From NCBI GenBank assembly GCA_028673005.1, contig CM054115.1, positions 191,464,370 to 191,528,369 of the forward strand: 64,000 bases of DNA, read 5' to 3'. The position numbers and the translations under genes are program-made. Source of the DNA: Tanypteryx hageni (Eukaryota; Arthropoda; Insecta; Odonata; Petaluridae). The number at the start of each line of letters is the position of its first letter. Within the stretch, counting starts at the first letter, position 1. The notes below the pieces were generated by a model. It was not told the DNA's origin. It worked only from the letters and a program-made list of their open reading frames with translations, and made no database searches. Positions 11,301 to 21,649 of the stretch are shown one piece after another.

Positions 11301-12240
11301 AACAGAAAATTTGGACCTAGAAGTTAGTATAGTGGTTGGTGGCAATGAGCGAAAAGGCATTCGCGAAAAATAAAACAAGTAGTTCCTTCAACAGTTTGTA
11401 GAAAAAATCCCACGGAAGAGGGGGGTTAAGTTGAAGGAGAACCATGAGTGGGTGAGAGTGGAGAAAGAGAGATAGAAAAAAATGGAAAGAGAGAGGGGGA
11501 AGAAATGAGAGCGGGGCGAAAGGGGGAAGGGAGGAATTAAGTGAGGAACGGATGAGTTTTCGTTGCGAGCTCCTGGAGATTACACTCCGCATCTCCCGAA
11601 TTAGTTTTTAATTTCCACTACTTTCGCCAGTTAATCGCTCAACTCGCACTTAAAAATCAGATGAAAACTGCAATTTTTGGGTAGGAAACGTTATTTAGGC
11701 GCGACACGCCGCTGCTTAATGTATCTTACATAATGCATGATTGATGGAATGTTCGGCGAAAAGTTAAATAATCACACTTGTCTCTCCTGGACCCCTCAAC
11801 TAATCAGTTTCCGTTGCCTTCCGAAAGTTTTTAGAATGATTCGACTGTTTCTTATCTAAAGATTTCAAACATCTATTGATAAATGACGGTTACTTATCCT
11901 AAGATAATCATATGTAGCCAATTTCTGACTTTAAGCAACTTTTTTATCTTAACTTTTATTTTTCCTCTTACACAAATGAATTTAAAAGCTTCGAGTAGCT
12001 GCCTTCTTCATTTTTTCATTATTTCGAACTTAAATTTTAGTCTTCTAAAATCAAGAGAATTCTCTAAAATGCATAAAATAATTCTAAACAAAACGCTAAT
12101 CCGATCGGTAGCAATATATTCAGCAATAACGAGGGTATTGGCAAAAATCAAAATGGAAAAATCGGATTTTTAAAGGAATTTTCTAATAAAGATGCAGAGA
12201 ATAACAGACGTAGTTGGAGAAGAAGAAGCAATTTCGGGTT
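8392..12240. other. No gene recognised; AT-rich with two C/T-rich patches
   Basis: Pyrimidine-rich, comparatively GC-rich patches at about 8,920-9,070 and 9,690-9,960 (CTCTCTCTCTCT at about 9,866) produce spurious proline/serine-rich open frames. The purine-rich stretch 11,455-11,540 is the same kind of signal. Nothing coding, RNA-like or repeat-like could be supported in the rest. Confidence 0.5.
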
Positions 12241-12269
12241 ATAGGTAGATAGAATGACCATTTTCTCCA

Positions 12270-12915
12270 TTTTCTTGATTGTTGTCTGTGTGTATGTGAT
12301 AGCTTTTTTATGGGTGCTCTAACTCAAAAACTATTAATCAAGTAAAGGCGAAATTTTATATTTAACATTTTTGTTAAAGTCACAAGAACTGATTAGTTTT
12401 TTGAAAAAATCGATCAACCGAAAGTAGGCGTTTACTCTTACATATCCGTTATTTTGAAATATTTGCTTTAATTATTGATAAATAGAAAAATATACTAGAA
12501 TAAAATTTTTTAGAAATTTAATTTTCTACAATGGTTGTTCGATTCATTATCCCATATAATTCATTGTTTAAGATATATCTTATATTTTTAGCTTTCACCA
12601 CCACGCCACCTACCGACTATTGTTAAAAATTGAAGCTTAATTGTTGGAGCTTTGTCCAATATCAGGAGGCTATGGTTTGAGTTTCCTTCTGTTCTTTGCG
12701 AAATCTAAAATTTTCTCGCAGTTTCTTAAAATATTTATTTTTTTTGTAACCTATTTAAATTGTTGGAAATATTACAGATATGAAGAAAGTCCTGCGGTGG
12801 CCACATCAGATTTTTCGATTATCTCTGTGTGCATATGTGACAGTATTTTTGTGGGCACTTAACTCTTAAACTATTAATCAATTCAATGCGAATTTTTATA
12901 TTTAAATTTTTTCCC
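12270..12915. repeat. Diverged direct repeat pair (12,270-12,375 and 12,815-12,915)
   Basis: Both segments read TCTGTGTG.ATATGTGA.AG, then TTTTTxTGGGxxCT, then AACTATTAATCAA, then GCGAAxTTTTATATTTAA. They are about 100 bp long and clearly related but diverged, with some 440 bp between them. The phrase resembles dispersed non-coding repeats common in arthropods; superfamily not assigned. Confidence 0.5.
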
Positions 12916-12919
12916 TAAC

Positions 12920-13745
12920 TCTTTCCCATTTTCCATTTAGTTTTCCTAATTACATACTCTCTCTCCTCAGGTAATGTCCAACTCAGTTTGCCTTCCTCTT
13001 TCTAATAGTCTGTGTAATCTTTCGCTTCTCTCATACTCTTCGTAGCACTTCATCATTATTCATCTGTCCATTATATCTTCAGCATTCTCCGCCAAGTCCA
13101 CTTTTCAAAGTTTTCCAAGTATTTGATGTTATTTTTCCTTAGCGTCCATTATTCTGCCCCGTACATACCTATACTCCATACATAGAATTTCATGAACTTC
13201 TTGCGGATATCTTCCCTTATATTCCCCGTAAGTAGGTGTTTCTTTCTTCTGAAAGCTGCTTTTGCTTTTCCTATTTTAGTCCTGATATCATCCGTACATT
13301 TCCCTCTCTTTTTATGATGCTTCCAAAGTATTTATAGTCTGAAATTTGTCCTAAAGGTTTTCCTTCGATACTTTTGTTCAGATTCTCTTCCTTGCCCGAT
13401 ATTCGAATGACCTTGGCTTTTTTTGTATTTATTTCCATACCGTATCATCTACCTGTTTTTACTAGTCTAATTTTCATTTTCTGGAGTCCCTCATTCATTC
13501 TTGCTGGATGTACTTGATCATCCGCGTATATAGTTGTTCTTATAGTCTTTCCTCCAATTTTGAAATCTGCGGTACCTTCTAACGCTTCTTGCATTAAACT
13601 TACTCCATATATATTGAATAGGGTTGGCGTAGGGCAGGAGCCTTGTCTTACTCCTCTACCGATATGTTCTCCGCAGGTGTCCGCATTCTCCAACCTGACC
13701 TTTACAACTTGATTTATATATAGACTCCTGATCAGTGCCAACTAT
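12920..13745 (-). pseudogene. RTE-clade LINE relic, reverse transcriptase C-terminal half
   Basis: On the minus strand from 13,741 the frame reads SLYINQVVKVRLEN, GRGVRQGSCPTPTLFNIY, and IYADDQ (catalytic YxDD), followed after frame breaks by KTKV-type and SDYKYFGSII segments and RKRKANWVGH near 12,960. This order, ending in a WVGHxLRR block, is that of RTE/BovB-type LINE proteins. Multiple frameshifts and stops; no endonuclease found upstream. The ends are not defined by target duplications. Confidence 0.75.
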
Positions 13746-13984
13746 ATTTCTAGTCTACACCTATGTACGAATAAACTTATATATCAAAAAGAATAAAAGC
13801 CTGCGCGTGGAAAAATGATGCTTAAGTGATACTTTATGTTAACTGGAAGTTGAGCTCAGAAATTTCTCAAGTTTTTTTCGTCATCACCTTAGAATATGGG
13901 AAATTGATGGAACAATAGAAACTATGCAGAAAGGCATAAGCTGTAATTTTGGGAATAACTTTGAAACAGAAAAAATTCTGATAT

Positions 13985-14050
13985 GACCGGGAACCGAACC
14001 CGGGTCTTCCACTTGCCTGTGCGGATATTCTCCCACTGAACTACCTTAGC
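13985..14050 (-). repeat. tRNA-Gly-like segment, likely SINE head or tRNA pseudogene
   Basis: On the minus strand this reads as a tRNA from the D arm onward: box-A-like TAGTTCAGTGGGAGA and box-B-like GGTTCGGTTCC inside a perfect T arm (CCGGG / CCCGG, loop TTCGGTT). It is close to arthropod tRNA-Gly over these arms. The anticodon loop is eight bases and the acceptor stem does not pair, so it is not a functional tRNA. A tRNA-derived SINE or retropseudogene is the best reading; the body would extend toward 13,900. Confidence 0.55.
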
Positions 14051-14084
14051 AGATATTCTTTCCTGTTTCTGAAAATCTATAAGA

Positions 14085-14790
14085 TTTCTGCAAAAGCGAT
14101 GTCATTACTTGGTGTTCTCTACAGATTCAGTGAATATTCCAATTCGTTAGCTCTTAAGACATTCTTTAATGGCTGTGTTGCTCCCATATTAAACTACTGC
14201 TCGCCTATTTGGCCCACTGCTTCTCCTTCAAATCTAAAACGGCTTGAATCTGTACTGAAGTTCTTCGACGCCATAGTTCGACACCGCACGCGGGGTAGAG
14301 CACCCTCTTTAAGCATCCCCTCTCTTTCTCATAGGCGACTTAATATCGATCTTAATTACCTTCACCCACTCATCAGTGGTTTCTATCGCTCTCCATTGCT
14401 TTCATTTTTCTCTCCGTGTTCCATCGCGCTCCACTCGCCTTCAAAGCCTATTTCATTTACCAAATTTTGACCTTCCGTCTCCCAACGCTCTCTCTCTTAC
14501 CGCCTCCCGTTTGAATATAATTCTTTACTGGCTTCACTTCCAAATCTAAGCATTTTTTCACCCACTTCTTTCCGTTATCTACTACCTGCGCCGTAATCCT
14601 GTTTTTCTCTAATATTTGTCGCTCTCTGTGTTATGATCATTTTAATTGCTGATAATATTGTTAACTTATCTTATTTTAGTTATTTATTTTAATGTTATAT
14701 TATTTGTTATGGTTATATGTTTCAATGTAATGAGGCCTCTGTGCTGTTTTTGAAACTGAATATATAAAATAATAAAAAAAATCCATTCTT
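14085..14790 (+). pseudogene. 3' end of a non-LTR retrotransposon (RT C terminus and 3' UTR)
   Basis: The frame 14,099-14,470 contains ALKTFFNGCVAPILNYCSPIW, the thumb/connection motif found after the YxDD motif in Jockey- and I-group RTs (family pattern LYxxxVxPxLxYCSxxW), then LNYLHPL. Beyond a stop the sequence continues with degenerate coding, then AT-rich 3' UTR, ending at about 14,785 in AATATATAAAATAATAAAAAAA, which contains AATAAA and a poly-A-like tail. 5'-truncated before the catalytic motif. The clade is uncertain. Confidence 0.65.
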
Positions 14791-14869
14791 ATCTCAGCCA
14801 TTTTACCGCCTCGCCGCCCTCTCGGGATCTTATATTGTAGATCTAGCAGAGAAGAAGTTTTAAGATATA

Positions 14870-15176
14870 TACGTCCATCTCCCACCTCCCTCTCCCCCTT
14901 CCCCATCCACTCCTCCTCCCTCACCCTCCTCCCTCCCTCTCCTCCCTCCCTCTCCTCCCTCCCCCTCCCCGTCCTCCCTCCCCCTCTTCCCACTCCCTCC
15001 TCGTCCCTCCCCCTCCCTCCCCGTCCCCCTTCCTTCCGCTCCCTCCCCCTCCCTTCCCTCCCCCCTCCTCCATCCCCCGCATCCCTCCCCCTCCTCACTC
15101 TCTCTACCATCCCTCCCCTTCCCCACCCTCTCTCTACCCTCCCTCACAACCTCCCCCTCCCCCTCTCCCTCTTTTT
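14870..15176. repeat. Polypyrimidine tract (CCCTCC-type)
   Basis: About 300 bp of almost pure C and T on the plus strand with CTCCTCCCTCCC units. The Gly/Arg/Glu-rich minus-strand open frames over it are artefacts. It is the mirror composition of the 5-6.8 kb purine tract. Confidence 0.85.
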
Positions 15177-16166
15177 TCGTCTTGATATCCATTATCGAAG
15201 AAGCATTCCCTGAGAAGAAGTTCGGGAAAATAAATGAAGAACGAGAGAAAAAATTTGTGTCGCGGGCCCTCTTAATGTAGTCGGACGCCTGCGTAACTTC
15301 TCCAAACTCCAACACTTATTTGTGGAAATAAAACTTTCCTCCGTCTACTTTGCTTTCTATATATATATCGCCAGTCGTGAGAAGCATCCTCAGCGGAATA
15401 TGTTGTCTGACGAATCGGAGGAAATATCTGCCAAAAAATATCCGCGCTCCAAGTTCAATTGTGAAAGACACACAGTCGATGTCCCGGAGAGATCCGTTTC
15501 ATCATTATTACGCGGAACTGAGATTCTTAAAATTATTTATACTGTAAATATAGGAAAACATTTCAGCTGGATTATGTAAAAATCATACCATTTCATTTAC
15601 TGAAGTAAAAATTTTTACGGTTCAAATAAAAGTGGGAAATGGGATTTCCGAGCCGCATTTGGTCCTTAGTTGGTTGGAGAGACGGATAAGGTGACTGCTA
15701 CATCTATTATCGCATCCCTTTGATAAGTAGTGCTTCGTCGGAGGCTCCAAGTGGAGTAAGTTACGGATGAGACTGCATAAAAGCAACTCCGAGGTACATC
15801 TCAAGAAGGTAAAATGGGTTTATTTAGGGTCAGGTAAGCTATCCTAACAGAGTTTTGGAGCGAAACACTTCCGTCTTCTTAGGAGTTGAGGAAATTTTGG
15901 TGAGTTTGTGAGATGAAGGTGGTCAGACTAAACGCAGGCTCTAATAAAGACGAAAGGAAATCCCTTTACGAGCGAGAGAAGTAAAAAACTTTTGAGGTTT
16001 TACGTCGAAGAACACCGATACACGTAGGAATTTGCTGTACTGCACAAGTATATACCTCGGGAAATTTCGCGATCATGTTTAATGCGAGAAAGACCTCTGC
16101 GTGGTGAGGTTCAAATATAGCGTTGGACGGAGGAATCAGATGAGAGGGAGGTGGAAGGGGGAAGTG
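15177..16166. other. No gene recognised
   Basis: Ordinary complexity, mixed composition. Several overlapping short frames (15,322-15,579 plus, 15,350-15,547 plus, 15,622-15,804 minus) lack domains, codon preference or splice context that I could defend. Confidence 0.45.
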
Positions 16167-16745
16167 GACAGACAGACAGACAAACGACTTTATTAGGGCG
16201 AAATTGAGACTATGTAATCCCTTATTACATTTAACCCTTTCGTCATATAAGTAATTACAATATTTACAAAATAAGAGAAATTAATTATATACAGATTTTA
16301 ACAAAGTACAAATTAATTACAAGTTAATATATTTGTTAGTAGATAACAGAGCATTACCAAAGAATGTTAGTTTTGTGGGTCATAAAAAACTGTGCATCAG
16401 TTATGTTTTAACACAGAAAAATTCCCACTGCGGAAAACACCTACGAGGAGAAGAGAGGTGTAAAAAACAGCGAAAATTTCTAAAATAGTTCAGGGGAAGA
16501 AAAAGAAAAAAAAATCAATAATATGAGAAACAGAGATAAAAAACATTCATAAATACAAACATATGTACATACATTTATATCCATATGAGGGAGGGGGTTG
16601 AGAGGGGAACAGGGATTGTAGGGTAAGATATGCCTGGGAGATTACATCGTCATTATGATACAGGAAAATGAATAAAATAAAATTATAAATATATGCCTAA
16701 TAAGCGCATTCTTGTGACAACCTGAAAGAAAATATAGAGTGTGCT

Positions 16746-18187
16746 TCAATGCATGGGAAGTGAGAGGAGATGCTTGTAGTACAAGCGTTTAAAAGTGCTT
16801 AGAGATAGAGAGTTTTTTATTAACGTTGGAAGGCCATTCCAGAGTTTACAAGCAGTGACAGTAAAGGATTTGTTGTAAATTTCTGTTCTATGAAGTGGAG
16901 TTAGTAGTTTATCACATCCTCTGGTGTTGCGATGGTGAACTGTATTAATGGTGACAAAATTAGATGAAAGATAACAAGGGATGTTGTTATTTAGAATTTG
17001 ATACAATAGATAGAGAAGGTGAAGGTTTCTTCGGGAATCAAGTTTTAGCCAGGAGAGTCGACGGAAGTATTCTGAGACATGGTCAGATTTTTTAAGATTA
17101 AAGATGAATCTGATGCAGGCGTTATGAGAACGTTGTAGCTTAATGGCGAGTTCCTTTGATAAGTCCTGGTATACAACATCACAATAATCGAAGAGAGGAA
17201 AAATTAGGGAGATCACTAGCTGTATTTTTAGTGACGAGGGAAGAATGTTAACGAGAGACCTTAGAGTGTGTAAGGAGGAGTTTACCATCTTGCAGATTTT
17301 TATTATATGATTATTCCAGGTGATTGTTTCATTAATTAGAATCCCGAGATTTTTTACGATTTTGCAATAGGGTATAACTGAGCCGTTCAAAGACAGAGGA
17401 ACTGATTCTGCAAGGTTTATAGATGCCAGTAGTTTTGGATAACCGATTAAAATAGCTCGAGATTTCAAGGGGTTTATGGTGAGAAAAATATCGTAGCTCC
17501 ATTCTTGAAGTTGGGCCAAGTCATGATTTATGTTAGCTATGGAAAGAGATAAGTTATTGGGTTTTTTTTCTAAGTAGATTTGGAGATCATCGGCGTACAA
17601 ATGATGCTAGGAGTAAGTTAAGTATTGAGAACAATCATTTATGAATAAAGAGAACAATAGAGGACCTAAAATTGACCCCTGCGGAAAGCCTTGGTTAACA
17701 TTAAGCCGAGAGGACGAGGAATCGTTGTAGATGACATGCTGGGAACGGTTGCTAAGGTACGAAGAGAACCACTCTATTGAAGGTGAAGAGAATCTCATGC
17801 AGCGGAGTTTTGCTAGGAGTATGTCTTTATCTACTGAGTCAAACGCTTTACTAAAATCAAGCAATATTAGTACTGTATGTTTTCTGTCATCCATGTGTCT
17901 GCGTATATCATCAGTGATTTTAATTAGATCGGTGGTGGTGCTATGAGACATCCGAAAGCCAGATTGATGAGGGTCAAGTAGATGATTAATATCGAGAATA
18001 TCTGCTACCTGTTCGTACGCAAGTCGCACCAGGACTTTTGATAAAGTGGGAATAAAACTAATCGGTCGATAGTCATTATTTGCGGTTAGAGATTTCTTAG
18101 GAATTGGGCGAACTAACGCGTGATTCCATTGCGATGGGAATTTTCCCTGTAATAAAGAATGGTTGAAAATGTTAGCAAGTAAATATA
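16746..18187 (-). pseudogene. LINE reverse transcriptase, 3' two-thirds (second LINE family)
   Basis: From the junction at 18,187 leftward, one continuous frame carries IPKKSL, NDYRPISFIPTLSK (finger motif), HQSGFRMSHST, LLDFSKAFDSV (motif A with the catalytic Asp), FPQGSILGPLLFSLFIND, and YADDLQIY (motif C, Asp-Asp) at about 17,590, then the thumb LISLIFPLFDYCDVVYQ and the C-terminal LWNGLPTLIKNS and LYYKHLL. The only visible interruption is a TAG at 17,607-17,609, four codons before YADD. The protein ends at 16,746 and a 580-bp 3' UTR follows. Confidence 0.85.
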
Positions 18188-18271
18188 TATCTACATATTA
18201 CCCTGCAAGTAATCTTGACGGTGGATGCAGTGGGTGCCACGCACCATGTTCCTATTAATTATTATTCACTG

Positions 18272-21090
18272 TTATCTATTGTGGTCACGTATTGTCCTAG
18301 GGAAAAAGGATTCCTTATACCTTTCCGTCCAACTATCTATTTCGCGAATTTTGTCCTCATTATCCCTCCGTCCGATATACGTTGGTTTTCGAATAATCCT
18401 TCATTTCATTTACAAATATCTCCGACCTATATTATCTAGAAGTTTAAGTCTCTCCTGTAATCTACGATCTTTCAACGATGGCCAACTCATCTCATCAATG
18501 AGTAACGTAACGCTCTGTTTTTATCGTAATTCTTTTTCACGAATCTAGCTGCTCGCCGCTGTATTTTTTCTAAATCCTTTATGAGTCCCCTCTGATATGG
18601 ATCCCAAACCGCTGCTGCGTATTACATTTGAGGTCTAACCATCGATAAATAACACGACTCTCTCACCATTTCCGTGCTTTTCCTGACTATCCTACGCACA
18701 AAAGCCAACTTCTTATTTGACGCACCTATCACTCGTCTTATGTGGGTGTCCCAAGACAGGTCACGATTCAAGGTTACCCCGATGTATTTCGCGGATTCCG
18801 AAACAGGAATGCTCTTACCATCTATCCAGTAGGTAAACACGGACGATGGGCTTCTAGATTTCCAAAAGTTTAGAACGTTACTCTTTTTCTGATTGATTTC
18901 TAGCTGCCATTCCTTGCACCAAACAGATAACGCATCCAGATAATCCTGAAGCTGACAAAGGTCGCTAGGACCACTAATTTCTCTATAGACTACGGTGTCA
19001 TCCGCAAAAAGCCTGATATTACTTTTTACAACTGAGCTGATATCGTTTATATAAAGCAAGAAAAGCATAGGTCCGATCACACAACCCTGCGTCACTCCAG
19101 AGACTACATCTGCCACACTCGAGGACTTACCATCGATGACTACTTTTTGTTTTCTATTCCAAAGGAAAGCCCGAACCCAGTTAATGACTTTAACATTAAC
19201 GCCAAGATTTCTCAATTTTAATAACAACTTACGGTGAGGAAGCTTTTCTAAAATCAAAGAACACTGCATCGACCTGTTTACTATTTTCTCCGCATGATAA
19301 AACATCATTCACAAACAGACCGAGTTGGGTGTCACAGGATCTACCTTTTCTGAAGCTATGTTGACAGCTGACTAAGGGCGATCTACTCTCGAGATAACGC
19401 ATTGTGTTGCTAACAATAATGTGCTCTAAAATCTTAGATGATAATGATGTTAGAGAAATCGGCCTATAATTTTCGGGGTTTTCTTTAACTCCTCCCCTAT
19501 GAATAGGTGTGACGTGTGCTAGTCTCCTATCATCAGGAACCTCACAGATGGTAAGGGATTTCCCGAATACTATCCGAATGAAAGGAGCTATTTCTTCTGC
19601 TAGTTCTTTTAATACACGCGCGGGAAATCCTTCTGGTCCTGGGTTTTTGTTGGGCTTTATCGCACCCATTTGCTTCGCTATTCCTAACTCAAAGATTTTA
19701 ATATTATCCATCCGAGTACATCCATCGGAAATAAGATTATCTTCAAGTCTATCTCCACTTGCCGTGAACGCCTTAGCAAAGTAAACGTTTAGTAGATTAG
19801 CTTTATCCTCCCCATCGTGAACGATGTCTCCGGAATCACATCGCAGGGAGGGTATTGAAGGACCCCCTCCCTTGACTTCTCTTACATAGGACCAGAACGC
19901 TTTTGGATCCTCCTTCAAATTTGTATTTAATACCTCATTCCGGAAGGTGTTAAATGCGTTACGCATGGTTTTTCTCGCTAATACGCGGGCACTGTTATAC
20001 TCATGGACTATAGCTGTGCGATACTCATTGGAAGCAGTGGTAGGTATGTTTTTCAATTTTGCGTGGCTACGCCTCTGTCGTCTTAAGGCAATTCTAACTT
20101 GTTTATTAAAACCAACGAGGTTCGTTCTTATCAGATATTTAATTACTGGGGATAAATCTATCCATACCTTTTCCTAGTATATCCTTGATCAATAACCACG
20201 ACCTAATCGTTCTGTCTTTTCACGATAAATGACAAAGTTACTTTTGAGATGTAAGCTGAAACTTTAAAAGTCGGCCTTGGCGAAAGCGTATACATTCCGA
20301 AGGGGCTTATGGTGTCTTTTGAGCTTTAATTCGCACTCCGCATACACAGCTCGATGGTCGCTTAGTCCCTCCTCTGTGGATACCTTAGTTATCCTATGCG
20401 GGATGTTAGAAGCAAGCAAGTCGAGAACATTGCCCGAACGCTTTGCTTTTCGTACCATCTGGATTAAAGAATATTCATGAAACGTGTCAATTAAGGCTTC
20501 ACACGATTCGCGTTCTTTACCTCTCGTATCGAAACATAGGTTTTCCCAATTGATTGACGGTAAGTTATAATCGCCTCCAATTATCACATAACCGTCGTTC
20601 ATAATAGATCTTAGCTCGGCTAACTGCCTCTCTAAACTTAAAATATAATCAACTTTGGCATTAGGTGGTCTGTAAAATGAGCATAAATATATCTTTTTCG
20701 AATTATCCTTACATAGGCGGCACAACACGCTCTCGGTCGTTTCATCGATACTATAGATCTGACAACTATCGTACTTTTCACTTATTGCCAAAAATACTCC
20801 GCCACATATTGTATTGGCATGGTCTTTTCTGTACACTCTATAGATTTCGGAAAGATATCTTGGCTAGCGATATCTTCAGTGTGCCAACTTTCCGTACCTA
20901 TAACTACATCCACATGCAACGTGCGATTTACGTGTTCGAGTTGGGCAGACTTTCTACGAATGCTGCGGCAGTTTAAAACTATAATATTTAATTTCTCGTT
21001 ATCGCGCGAAACATTAACTGCTCTACTACGGCTTCTGCAGGTGGACTCTCTCACATCGCGACTAGAATCTGTATTACACTCTAAGCCCCT
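18272..21090 (-). pseudogene. CR1-like ORF2 (endonuclease and RT), copy B
   Basis: Read leftward: LNCRSIRRK and GTESW (endonuclease N-terminal blocks), SFYRPPN, IIGGDYNLP, LSDHRAVYAE (SDH motif intact), stop at 20,264. After a broken linker, RT motifs resume (NPGPEG, ENYRPISLTS, QHSFRKGRSC) to 19,229, then after the motif-A deletion GVTQG and FADDTVVY continue in another frame to 18,622; the C-terminal region is degenerate. A further lesion near 20,830 disrupts the segment equivalent to SYRVYRKDR. Not translatable as one protein. Confidence 0.88.
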
Positions 21091-21128
21091 ATGAAATACC
21101 CCAAAACGCCTACACCCTACCCTACTCT

Positions 21129-21649
21129 CTAATCTAAGAAAGACCTACCATGGTCGAAGATCCTACACGCTACACTCTGCGAAGCCTCGGTCGTGTTATG
21201 GACTCCAAAGCCGTGTAGGGGTACCCTACGCGATCCGAGAACCGGACGGAGATCAACGAAGTCGACTCCCATGCCCACACATAAATTCCATTGCTTTTGG
21301 TTTAGCCCCGTCAGGCGGCTCCAATCCGCGGGACAATACTACAAATGGTGAGCCGCACATCAGAACCCGGCTCCTCTCGGACACGAGTGACCTCGGCGAC
21401 CAAGTCCTCAAAAGAACTTAGAATCTCCTCGGACCCGCGCTTCGAGGCGCCATTATTCCCAAGATGGAACACCATCCGCAGCCTTTAGCATCCCGTTGAC
21501 TCCACCGACTCCCGTACCGCCCTCGTCACTTGGGGGACCGTTCCTCCTTTTATACACCTGGAGAACACCCGCTCAGACACTCCCTTCCGGCGGGCCCGAG
21601 TTAGAAAGGGAGCCATAACACGCCAGATATTAAAACTACCTATTACTAA
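21129..21649 (-). pseudogene. CR1-like ORF1, C-terminal (esterase) half, copy B
   Basis: The minus strand matches the ORF1 esterase half of copy C from its VIGSSN-type start (21,649) to the stop at 21,129-21,131 (LD then TAG). The match is clear at DNA level (for example GGCGTGTTATGGCTCCC) but small indels break the frame. Truncation lies just upstream of the nucleophile block. Confidence 0.75.

Larger units (their letters stand above)
18188..21649 (-). mobile_element. CR1-like non-LTR retrotransposon, copy B (inserted in the second LINE)
   Basis: Minus-strand copy with the family 3' tail at 18,188-18,200 (TATCTACATATTACCCTGC on the plus strand), complete ORF2 region and the C-terminal half of ORF1, 5'-truncated at 21,649. 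It sits inside the RT coding region of another LINE; the host reading frame is intact across the site and no target duplication is seen. It shares with copy A the nonsense codon (20,264), the damage at about 20,190, and the 11-bp loss in RT motif A (about 19,240), making the two the closest relatives here. Confidence 0.92.

Noticed and set aside
13985..14050. Functional tRNA-Gly gene
   Set aside because: T arm and D arm look right, but the anticodon loop has eight bases and the acceptor stem does not pair.
14700..15315. Two overlapping minus-strand Gly/Arg/Glu-rich frames of 136 and 151 codons
   Set aside because: They cross the polypyrimidine tract in two frames at once; composition artefact.
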